Assembly: GCF_029227915.1 (NCBI RefSeq)
Contig: NC_079882.1
Location: 22,077,001 to 22,141,000, forward strand
Direction: 5' to 3'
From: Hydractinia symbiolongicarpus
Taxonomy: Eukaryota; Cnidaria; Hydrozoa; Anthoathecata; Hydractiniidae
DNA: 64,000 nucleotides
Shown here: in pieces, positions 39,511 to 54,000 of the stretch
Position numbering within the stretch: position 1 is the first letter of the stretch
How the letters are laid out: the number at the start of each line of letters is the position of its first letter
Position numbers and translations under genes: made by a program
The notes under the pieces: generated by a model
Told to the model about the DNA's origin: nothing
The model's database searches: none
The model's input: only the letters and a program-made list of their open reading frames with translations

Positions 39511-42500
39511 CTATTTTTTGGTCGACGTCCTTCTCTTCGTTGCTCCGTCTGTTTTTGTGGAAGCGTCAGTTCCTTTCTTCGCTACTCCTTTCTTGGTGGC
39601 TGTACCTTGAGTGGTTAACCGTTCGAAAACACCTCCTGTACGGGGTTTGGTGGTTGCACCTTTTGGTGGACTAGAAGAACCATCTGTTCCTGTCACGGAG
39701 ACACGTGGTACAGCTGGTTCCTTGGTGGAAGTGCTTTTCTTGGTTTCTTTGTCAGTACTAGAAGATGACGTTCTTCTTGGGACAGCGGATTTTGTAGGCG
39801 TTTTTGCACTAGAAGTTCTTGGGGTAGCGCTTTTTGATGCGGTACTGGTAGAGGTTCGAGGCGTGGCTGTAGTTTTTCCTGCTGTTGTTTTGGGTGTTCC
39901 ATACAACCTAGAGTAGACGTCACCAGATCGTTCACGACTGATTTTAGGTTGTGAAGGTGTTCTAGTCATAGGCGAATCTGCACTTGGACTCTTTTTCTTT
40001 GGAGACGTGCCATATCCACTACCTCTCACACCAGAGTAATCCTTAGATTTGTAAGTTGGTATATTCCTGCCTTCCCTATCTAAATCAGATTTCTTTCTCG
40101 TCATGCCTGGTACAGAAAGACGACCACCTTTTATATCACCACCAGATTTCTCTCGGGTAATTCTTCTAGGAATACCTGAGCTTGAGCCCTCTCTTGATAC
40201 GGAAGGACGATCTCGTGTCATGGAAGGTTCTTTCTTTCCGAAATTTGATTTGAAGGCTTGCATACCCTGACTGGCGTGCTCAGGCATGATAAATTTCTCT
40301 CGAAGCTCGTAGTTTGTTCGTCCTTCAGCTACAAAAACAAAAGAGGGATAACATATGAAAATACAATTAAGTTTTTTAATGCTTACCTTAGAAAGCAAAA
40401 AAGAATAAGAAAACATACCTCTGCAGGGATCATTTTTATCTAAGAATTCAGCTAGGGTTTCCCATCCACCGCCAACACGAACCATCACCACACTTCGCAA
40501 TATACGTACCAAACGTAATTTCTGCATGTCTCCAAACTTGTATTTTCCTTCTCCAACCTTTTCCATCTTGTACATCTCCGCGCAACAACATTTGGAGACT
40601 TCTGCGCCAATGATGTCGTGAATTTGTTCAGCTTCAGTCAGCGGTTTATCAGGCTTGCGTTTTCGTCCTTTCAGAGCATCCATGAAGTCTTGATACGTAA
40701 TGAGAATATGACGTTTGTGTTGATCGAACACAAGTTCAATCTCCCATCGTTCCGCAGTGAAAGAAGTATCGTCTATTGCATGCACAAACTGATCGCGAGT
40801 AAGTTTGTTATCCTTATCGTTGTCATTCTTTCGCCACATGTCAAGAACTCTTGATTTAGATTCACGCAACCAGCCATTAAAGCGGTCTTTCCATTCATCC
40901 CAGCTAAACTCCGCAGCGGCTTTGCGAATGCGGATTTGGTCTAGTTTTTCTTGAAGACGTCTGTTGCGGTCCATAAGCACTAACCAATAGCGTTGCCAAC
41001 CTTTCGACAGCTGTGAAACCATTGGGTTGAAAAAATCTCTCTTTGAAGCATTTGGATCTTGTCGTCCACGAGAAGCAGCTGACATTGCTCGACGTTGACG
41101 GTCAGTTAACGGTTTTCTTCTGGCGTTTTTAGTGATCTTGTTGTAGTCTGGTTGTTTCTGCTCAGCACCATCTTGAGTTAACTTATGTTCTTCAAGCAGT
41201 TCTGTGAGTACATTATAATCATCAGGAAGTGGAATTTTTTCCCGCTGATCTAAAATATCCTCCTGTTCAGTAAGCCATTCTAAAAGCAACGCCGACAACT
41301 TCTCCTCTTCCAGTAGTTGCTCAAGAGCTTCATCGAGTCTAGTTTTGCGTTGTTTCGCCCAACCAGATATGTCATTCCATCGCTTTTTAACAACTGCTAT
41401 GTGATGTCGAATTGTGGTTAATGCTGACGGGTGACAGAACCTGAGAATAACTTCTCCTTTCTTTAACAAAGTATTAACACGCACTTCTTCTTCTTCCAAT
41501 GTTTCCATAAAAACAATAAATTCTTCTTGCTGCTTCTTAATGCCAGGAGCATCTTCTGCAATAGGACCTTGTCCCTTTAGTTCATCTTCCAAAGAATTTA
41601 TGTTATCTAAGCATGATTTTGCACCAGTTTGGAATTCCTTCGCAAGAGTGAAAGCGTTTTGCAAGCGCTCCTGTTTAGTTACAGAAGCTTGTCCTACATT
41701 TTCCCATCGGTTCTTTAGATTGTCTAGTTCCTCCTTTAAAGCTTCAACATCATCGACTTTTCCTTCCTCCAACATCGCTTCTCCAGTCTTTACAATAGAC
41801 TCATAGTTCTTCTCTCGTTTTGCAAGATCACGTTGGAAAGCTTTGTGGTAATCGATTAACAACTTTACGGTGTTAACATCTCCCATAACAGCTGTCTCGC
41901 TAAGCAAACTTGGCTCGACTGTGTCGATCCAATCCACAAGGGCTTGCACAGCGTCGTGAAACATTCCATGGAAGAGCAATGCTTCTTCAAGTTGATGTTG
42001 CCTATCGACAGAAACATGACACACAACGTCCCAGCGAGAAGATAAAACAGTGATTTTTTCTTCAATGATGGTCACTTCATGCGGTTGACTCTTATCAACA
42101 AGAGTTTTGCCGGCTTTAACAGTTGCGTTAAATTTGGATTGTTTCTTTCCAAGCTCGTTTTGATATTCCTTGTGTTTTCTCATCTGAGCTTTTACGGATG
42201 GAGCATCTTTTCCGACTGATAAATCGCTATTGATCTTATTCTCAACGTCATCAAGGAACGTCATTAATTGTTCGTGACCTTCAAAGAATATTTTAGATTC
42301 GTTGTAGTTATCGTCCAAAATCTTCTTGCGCGTCTTGAGTTTACCGTTGACCCCCTTCCATTTCTCAGTGAGGTCATCGATCTCGTGGTTGACCTCCTTC
42401 GCTTCTTCTGCTGTACAATTCTCAATCACCTTATCAGCTGTTTTTCTGACGGTACGGAAATCTTCTCGTTTGTCTGAAACTTCCTGGTAAATCTCGTCAA

Positions 42501-43533
42501 AATCTTTCATTTCCACAACGATGGTTTCATAGATGGTGCTGACATCAGAAAACAAGGTTATATTTCCTTCCACCCTCACAACCCATACCTCCAGTTCTGA
42601 AATCAAACTTTCCAAAAGACGAGAATTTTCAAGTGCGTCTTCAAGTTTGTCCGACTTCTCTTGAGACAATTTTGAGACAACAGACCATGATGTTTTAATC
42701 TCCTCTTGGGCTTTCTCCAGAACTCGTGCGCCACTGATGTCGCTAGATTTAATAAGGATTTCAAATGTCTCGATGATATATATGTACACCTCTTCTCGTA
42801 CCTCAATAACTTTTACAAACTCCCTATGTTTATCCAGTTGTTTTTCCACGGTTTCGGATTTCGCGCCGATCGGAGCTTTTGATTTCAAGAAGGTTTTAGC
42901 TTCACTTAACCAGATGTTTAACTCACGAACTTGTCCTTGGAACTTTCTCGATTCATCAAAAGCATTTTGAAGGCCATCTTCTTTTTCTTTTAACAATTCT
43001 TGGATTTCATCCCAACCTTTAGTCAGGTCTTCAAGTTTGGATTTTAGTTCAGGTTGAGCCTTGTCTTCGTCTACCAACTTTTGTGCGGCTTCTTGACAAC
43101 TGGTCACACTGGGTTTATGCGACTTGACATCGTTTGCAATTATCTTCAGTTTCGACAGTTCGACTTCAATCAACTTCTTGTCTTTTGGTAATTCTTCTTC
43201 TGAGGTCAGGTTTGTTTTTGTCTCATCAACCCAGACTAACAGTTCGTCAATAGCAACACCGAATTGACCACGCTCGATTAAAGCGTCTTCAAGTTTCTGT
43301 TGTTCATCATATGACTTATCGAGTAAATCTTCCCAACGTTTCTCAATTTCATCTACCTTGTCACGAACATTCTGTGAATCGTCTTCGTTGACTTTCTCAG
43401 CCAAAGTTTCACCTTTCTGGTTTAATTTTGTGATCTCGTGCTGAACAATTTCACTACAAAAAAATATTGCCGAAACAATGCCAACGCAAATCAGTTGTAA
43501 AAAAATTCTAATTTTAAGGGGTCGATCAAGCAT
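39511..43533 (-). CDS. 5'-truncated spectraplakin with chimeric N-terminus, unit B
   Basis: An intact frame of 1310 residues results after removing the 90-bp intron (40329-40418): exons 40419-43533 and 39511-40328. The first 31 residues (starting MLDRPLKIRI, then a hydrophobic stretch FLQLICVGIVSAIFFC) come from hAT-derived DNA at the duplication junction. At HEITKLNQKGE the sequence enters the middle of a spectrin repeat. It then carries the remaining repeats, two weak EF-hands, the GAS2 microtubule-binding domain and the Ser/Thr-rich tail. Private residue changes are DTSFT for DTSFP, LLIDYH for LLIDNH and EEELP for EEEVP. Whether it is expressed is unknown. It could be a young chimeric gene or a pseudogene that has not yet decayed. 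Confidence 0.6.
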   Translation of the reverse strand: MLDRPLKIRIFLQLICVGIVSAIFFCSEIVQHEITKLNQKGETLAEKVNEDDSQNVRDKVDEIEKRWEDLLDKSYDEQQKLEDALIERGQFGVAIDELLVWVDETKTNLTSEEELPKDKKLIEVELSKLKIIANDVKSHKPSVTSCQEAAQKLVDEDKAQPELKSKLEDLTKGWDEIQELLKEKEDGLQNAFDESRKFQGQVRELNIWLSEAKTFLKSKAPIGAKSETVEKQLDKHREFVKVIEVREEVYIYIIETFEILIKSSDISGARVLEKAQEEIKTSWSVVSKLSQEKSDKLEDALENSRLLESLISELEVWVVRVEGNITLFSDVSTIYETIVVEMKDFDEIYQEVSDKREDFRTVRKTADKVIENCTAEEAKEVNHEIDDLTEKWKGVNGKLKTRKKILDDNYNESKIFFEGHEQLMTFLDDVENKINSDLSVGKDAPSVKAQMRKHKEYQNELGKKQSKFNATVKAGKTLVDKSQPHEVTIIEEKITVLSSRWDVVCHVSVDRQHQLEEALLFHGMFHDAVQALVDWIDTVEPSLLSETAVMGDVNTVKLLIDYHKAFQRDLAKREKNYESIVKTGEAMLEEGKVDDVEALKEELDNLKNRWENVGQASVTKQERLQNAFTLAKEFQTGAKSCLDNINSLEDELKGQGPIAEDAPGIKKQQEEFIVFMETLEEEEVRVNTLLKKGEVILRFCHPSALTTIRHHIAVVKKRWNDISGWAKQRKTRLDEALEQLLEEEKLSALLLEWLTEQEDILDQREKIPLPDDYNVLTELLEEHKLTQDGAEQKQPDYNKITKNARRKPLTDRQRRAMSAASRGRQDPNASKRDFFNPMVSQLSKGWQRYWLVLMDRNRRLQEKLDQIRIRKAAAEFSWDEWKDRFNGWLRESKSRVLDMWRKNDNDKDNKLTRDQFVHAIDDTSFTAERWEIELVFDQHKRHILITYQDFMDALKGRKRKPDKPLTEAEQIHDIIGAEVSKCCCAEMYKMEKVGEGKYKFGDMQKLRLVRILRSVVMVRVGGGWETLAEFLDKNDPCRGMFSYSFLLSKVSIKKLNCIFICYPSFVFVAEGRTNYELREKFIMPEHASQGMQAFKSNFGKKEPSMTRDRPSVSREGSSSGIPRRITREKSGGDIKGGRLSVPGMTRKKSDLDREGRNIPTYKSKDYSGVRGSGYGTSPKKKSPSADSPMTRTPSQPKISRERSGDVYSRLYGTPKTTAGKTTATPRTSTSTASKSATPRTSSAKTPTKSAVPRRTSSSSTDKETKKSTSTKEPAVPRVSVTGTDGSSSPPKGATTKPRTGGVFERLTTQGTATKKGVAKKGTDASTKTDGATKRRTSTKK

Positions 43534-43764
43534 TTTTGTAGATATTTTTGATCAGTGACCGGGCCTGTATATATATAACTTTATTAACGGAAATGTAAAA
43601 AAATAACTATGTTGCCTTATTGACTGTGTGTGTGTATAGTTACATATGCCTTACAGTTAGCCAATCACATATAATATTTTTAACAATATAGCATTTTGAA
43701 ATAATGTTTTAATCAAGTCATAAGTCAGGCTGATAAAAATATTTATACCCTTTTATCTTCACAG

Positions 43765-47661
<3,897 letters not shown>

Positions 47662-50273
47662 ATATGTTTTATCAAGTTTAATGCTAGTCTGAAATGTCTG
47701 AAATGGAAATGTCTGGAATGGAATGGAAGTTTAAAGTTTGGCGTTTCGGAGATTTCATGTGGCCGTACCACTGTATCGGCTAAAGTTTTATTTAAAGAGA
47801 AGGCCATACAGTTTTATATTTTGTTAATTTTCGAGTTTTTTAAAAAAGAAAATTTCGTTTAACAAAGTTGTGTTTTTTTTGGAAGAATTTATTTTTGTAA
47901 TTACTTCTTTTCCGCGTAAAAACGAGAATAGTCACCCTGTGACCTCTTCAAAAATATTTATAAAGTGCTCTTAATAAAAAGCACATTTTTAAAACGATTT
48001 CTTGACAGGAAGATGCTAATTACCCTTACTATTATTATTTTAGGTCTCGGGTGTCGCTCTGTATGTGTGAAAGTAAGACTAACCACCTTAGCTCTATACT
48101 TCAAGGCACCAAAATCATGTTTGGGTAAACCTTCGCAGTTAAATCTTTTGACAATTTTTCGAAATTATAAACTTTGCGAATTCGAGATTTTTATTTATTT
48201 CGCAGGAATAAACTTTCGCGTTCCCATACAATATTTTGAGCATATAAACCTTTTTGTTGCTGTCAAATTAATCCAATCGATTATTTATTTGCGTAGGACA
48301 CTAAAAGAATTCTCATGTAGTTCCAGAGCCAATTTCCTGGTCGACCAGCAAAGTAAAATAAATCTGGCGAGATGGTTTTTAACAGAGACAGGGCATATTC
48401 TAAGCAAACAAAAAACGATGAAAAACAAAACAATATATAGTTTTGGGGGTGATGTTACTATGGATCAGCAGTCATAAGAACCGGTAATAGTCTGAAAGCG
48501 CGGCCCGATATGATCGCTGTTTCACGTGAACTTCAACATAAGCGACCCTTGTAAAAGAGAAATGACTAAATTACCGTGTTTTGCGGAAGAAATTTTTGCG
48601 TAAATCGAGGTTAAATTACCGCAACAGTTTACAGCGAATACTCCACAGTAGCACATTACCAACCTCCCTGTACAATCCTGAATTATTTAAGTCATCATTG
48701 TGGTGATTAAAATAGCTACGACGTCAATGTGACATGAAATTAAACGAACGAGGACACCAAATGAATCCCTTGTGTATAAACGTCACCAAGAGTATACCTA
48801 CCTATTTCCCATACCACATAAGAATGTAAGCTCAAGGGTGTACTGTTGATAAATCTAGTTTTTCTGAAATTACACGGTACTTCAACTTCTTGTCCGGGAA
48901 GCATGATACTGACGAGAAGCGAATCTGAATGAGCTGGTAGCCAAATACGTCAGAAAAAAACACTTGCGCTATACTCAGTTGGATCATCGCGCAATAATTA
49001 CAGATAAATTTCGACTCATATCGTCTGCAGTTGATTACTAGGATCTCTTTATGAGAATCTTCTACGCCAATGATATTCTGACGGGACGTGTCCGTAATAT
49101 TACAGGCGTAGGGGACAAAGGTTGAATACCACCCTAGACACGACACGATCACTTCTCCATGTGCACAGTGGATTAGGACTTAGGTTATTTGGTTACATCC
49201 TAATTCCTACATACGGTTCTAATTTTTGTGTGACCTGTCCACTTGCCGTGGAACGCATTCAAAGGGCAGTCACAGTGCATTGTTGACGATGTTTACTTGT
49301 CCTGAAACATTGTTAAAATGAAACTCTTGTGGCCAATTCAGCTAACTAAAAAAAAACTTCCAAAAATGTTGTAGTCTTAAACGCGAATTTTTAAGTCCAA
49401 GTTTGAGGTGAAGATCTTGAAAAAGATAATATTTTGGATATAGGAAATAAAACAGCGATGTTAATTTAAAAAATGACCTATTTATTTCTAGCAAATACGT
49501 ATCTATAGTAGTTAATTTTTAATTATGTGTGGAAAGGTTGGAAAAAATGATGACGAACGTAGCAGTTCGAAAAGCTTTTGTATGTTGTTTCGTAATTAAT
49601 TTTGGTAAAGTAGTTAAGACGCTGCTTTTGAGGATAAGCCAAATGCTATATACTAAAGTGAAAAATTAAAGAAGAAACACTGCAATGAGCGCGCCATGCT
49701 TATTGTCTGGTCTCTATCCCTGCAAGTGGCACCTCTGCAGCCTGCCGGTTGAAAAGTTTAAGTCAATAACTGTCGTATCTCCATTTCGCAAAGTAACCGG
49801 AAATGTCAAATTATTTAGTTTTCAGGCCAAGATGAGTTGTGCAAGCAATAGACATTCTATTCCCATTCGAATTAAAAATCTATTATTTTAATCTGCTAAG
49901 TTATTGTGGAAACACTACAATAATTTGGAAAAGAAAAGAAAACACCAGTTGGATCACTGAAAAATGTGAAAATAATAAGAGCAACCTCGTCACCAGGGCC
50001 TCTTTTCGCTTTTTTGATACGGGTGTGCAGTAGGCATATTTTTCCTCGTATCATAAGCCCTCAAACCCATTCACCGGACTTCTTGCTTCTCAGCAGCATC
50101 AGCTTACACTTTCGAGTCATCGCTAGTTATAAACCGCATGTGTAATGGTGTTGTTCTTCTCCACCACGACGTCTAAGCTACCAAAGCACCAAAAGAACCT
50201 TTCTGGAAGGAATTTGTTCGTTGATTAACCACTTACTCCTTCTTTGAAACAACAGAGATAAATGAGACAAAAT
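47662..50273. other. Region between convergent 3' ends, unit C
   Basis: Homologous to 24642-27197 but with more substitutions and indels, including about 60 bp at 49369-49431 not in A or B. A 170-codon open frame at 47965-48477 appears only because indels here fuse three frames that are separate in A and B. It is not treated as a gene. Confidence 0.5.
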
Positions 50274-50984
50274 TTTATTTGTTAAATTATATTTTCAATT
50301 CTTATTTCCCTAAATGTTTACAAATATTTACACAACACAAACACAAATATTACAAAAAAACAGATTTTTTTTTTCCTATCCTAATTTCTAAGAACCCTAT
50401 ATTAAAACGAGGCTAAACAGGCCAAGATGTAATATATAAAAAGCCTCGCTTTCAAGTAACATTTCAAAAGACTTATACAGGCCATGATAAATCTCCTAAA
50501 ATGTTACTTTCCTGAAGAATGACTTCAACACAGGCCGAATTGAAGTCACTCTAAAGTTTGTTATTTTAATAGGGTTTGTCCGTACAAAAAAACATAAAGA
50601 AATTCCACGTGCGTATCGTTGTGAAGTCTATCGAAAAATAAGTTATTAAAGTTACAGATAGACAAGCGTAGATGAGGTGCATCATTTACAATGTAGGCAT
50701 CCATAAAAGTGCTGACTATATACAAAAAAAAGTACAAAAGTTAATAAATTGTCAAAAAAATAATTTTACGAAATTGTAAACAACTAAATTTGAAACACAA
50801 CGTAAGTATGAACTAACAGAATTTTTTCATTCATGGCGACCAAGGATTGGCTGCACTTTTGTTTGTTTTAAAAAAAACTAAATTGAAATCTGTTTCAAAG
50901 ACTAAGTTTTAAAAATATCCTAAGAAGTTACAAATGAATGTAAATTTCGTTTATAATATTGTTATTTTTTGTTGTCTTTTAATG

Positions 50985-50990
50985 TTTATT
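50985..50990 (-). terminator. Candidate polyadenylation signal of spectraplakin
   Basis: TTTATT on this strand (AATAAA on the minus strand) lies about 83 bases downstream of the spectraplakin stop codon. The same signal is found at 27910-27915 in unit A. Confidence 0.4.
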
Positions 50991-51072
50991 TTCGTCCTTC
51001 TTTTTCTTCAGAAAGACTCGTTTAGTTTTGTAGCGCGTTTACGTAACTCGCGCGTTCACGTAACTCGCGAAT

Positions 51073-54000
51073 CTATTTTTTGGTCGACGTCCTTCTCTTC
51101 GTTGCTCCGTCTGTTTTTGTAGAAGCGTCAGTTCCTTTCTTTGCTACTCCTTTCTTGGTGGCTGTACCTTGAGTGGTTAACCGTTCGAAAACACCTCCTG
51201 TACGGGGTTTGGTGGTTGCACCTTTTGGTGGACTAGAAGAACCATCTGTTCCTGTCACGGAGACACGTGGTACAGCTGGTTCCTTGGTGGAAGTGCTTTT
51301 CTTGGTTTCTTTGTCAGTACTAGAAGATGACGTTCTTCTTGGGACGGCGGATTTTGTAGGCGTTTTTGCACTAGAAGTTCTTGGGGTAGCGCTTTTTGAT
51401 GCGGTACTGGTAGAGGTTCGAGGCGTGGCTGTAGTTTTTCCAGCTGTTGTTTTGGGTGTTCCATACAACCTAGAGTAGACGTCACCAGATCGTTCACGAC
51501 TTATTTTAGGTTGTGAAGGTGTTCTAGTCATAGGCGAATCTGCACTTGGACTCTTTTTCTTTGGAGACGCGCCATATCCACTACCTCTCACACCAGAGTA
51601 ATCCTTAGATTTGTAAGTTGGTATATTCCTGCCTTCCCTATCTAAATCAGATTTCTTTCTCGTCATGCCTGGTACAGAAAGACGACCACCTTTTATATCA
51701 CCACCAGATTTCTCTCGGGTAATTCTTCTAGGAATACCTGAGCTTGAGCCCTCTCTTGATACGGAAGGACGATCTCGTGTCATGGAAGGTTCTTTCTTTC
51801 CGAAATTTGATTTGAAGGCTTGCATACCCTGACTGGCGTGCTCAGGCATGATAAATTTCTCTCGAAGCTCGTAGTTTGTTCGTCCTTCAGCTACAAAAAC
51901 AAAAGAGGGATAACATATGAAAATACAATTAAGTTTTTTAATGCTTACCTTAGAAAGCAAAAAAGAATAAGAAAACATACCTCTGCAGGGATCATTTTTA
52001 TCTAAGAATTCAGCTAGGGTTTCCCATCCACCGCCAACACGAACCATCACCACACTTCGCAATATACGTACCAAACGTAATTTTTGCATGTCTCCAAACT
52101 TGTATTTTCCTTCTCCAACCTTTTCCATCTTGTACATCTCCGCGCAACAACATTTGGAGACTTCTGCGCCAATGATGTCGTGAATTTGTTCAGCTTCGGT
52201 CAGCGGTTTATCAGGCTTGCGTTTTCGTCCTTTCAGAGCATCCATGAAGTCTTGATACGTAATAAGAATATGACGTTTGTGTTGATCGAACACAAGTTCA
52301 ATCTCCCATCGTTCCGCAGGGAAAGAAGTATCGTCTATTGCATGCACAAACTGATCGCGAGTAAGTTTGTTATCCTTATCGTTGTCATTCTTTCGCCACA
52401 TGTCAAGAACTCTTGATTTAGATTCACGCAACCAGCCATTAAAGCGGTCTTTCCATTCATCCCAGCTAAACTCCGCAGCGGCTTTGCGAATGCGGATTTG
52501 GTCTAGTTTTTCTTGAAGACGTCTGTTGCGGTCCATAAGCACTAACCAATAGCGTTGCCAACCTTTCGACAGCTGTGAAACCATTGGGTTGAAAAAATCT
52601 CTCTTTGAAGCATTTGGATCTTGTCGTCCACGAGAAGCAGCTGACATTGCTCGACGTTGACGGTCAGTTAACGGTTTTCTTCTGGCGTTTTTAGTGATCT
52701 TGTTGTAGTCTGGTTGTTTCTGCTCAGCACCATCTTGAGTTAACTTATGTTCTTCAAGCAGTTCTGTGAGTACATTATAATCATCAGGAAGTGGAATTTT
52801 TTCCCGCTGATCTAAAATATCCTCCTGTTCAGTAAGCCATTCTAAAAGCAACGCCGACAACTTCTCCTCTTCCAGTAGTTGCTCAAGAGCTTCATCGAGT
52901 CTAGTTTTGCGTTGTTTCGCCCAACCAGATATGTCATTCCATCGCTTTTTAACAACTGCTATGTGATGTCGAATTGTGGTTAATGCTGACGGGTGACAGA
53001 ACCTGAGAATAACTTCTCCTTTCTTTAACAAAGTATTAACACGCACTTCTTCTTCTTCCAATGTTTCCATAAAAACAATAAATTCTTCTTGCTGCTTCTT
53101 AATGCCAGGAGCATCTTCTGCAATAGGACCTTGTCCCTTTAGTTCATCTTCCAAAGAATTTATGTTATCTAAGCATGATTTTGCACCAGTTTGGAATTCC
53201 TTCGCAAGAGTGAAAGCGTTTTGCAAGCGCTCCTGTTTAGTTACAGAAGCTTGTCCTACATTTTCCCATCGGTTCTTTAGATTGTCTAGTTCCTCCTTTA
53301 AAGCTTCAACATCATCGACTTTTCCTTCTTCCAACATCGCTTCTCCAGTCTTTACAATAGACTCATAGTTCTTCTCTCGTTTTGCAAGATCACGTTGGAA
53401 AGCTTTGTGGTTATCGATTAACAACTTTACGGTGTTAACGTCTCCCATAACAGCTGTCTCGCTAAGCAAACTTGGCTCGACTGTGTCGATCCAATCCACA
53501 AGGGCTTGCACAGCGTCGTGAAACATTCCATGGAAGAGCAATGCTTCTTCAAGTTGATGTTGCCTATCGACAGAAACATGACACACAACGTCCCAGCGAG
53601 AAGATAAAACAGTGATTTTTTCTTCAATGATGGTCACTTCATGCGGTTGACTCTTATCAACAAGAGTTTTGCCGGCTTTAACAGTTGCGTTAAATTTGGA
53701 TTGTTTCTTTCCAAGCTCGTTTTGATATTCCTTGTGTTTTCTCATCTGAGCTTTTACGGATGGAGCATCTTTTCCGACTGATAAATCGCTATTGATCTTA
53801 TTCTCAACGTCATCAAGGAACGTCATTAATTGTTCGTGACCTTCAAAGAATATTTTAGATTCGTTGTAGTTATCGTCCAAAATCTTCTTGCGCGTCTTGA
53901 GTTTACCGTTGACCCCCTTCCATTTCTCAGTGAGGTCATCGATCTCGTGGTTGACCTCCTTCGCTTCTTCTGCTGTACAATTCTCAATCACCTTATCAGC

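Noticed and set aside
47965-48477. 170-codon open frame in unit C
   Set aside because: The homologous DNA in units A and B is split into three frames by small indels and the protein resembles nothing known; chance opening is more likely.
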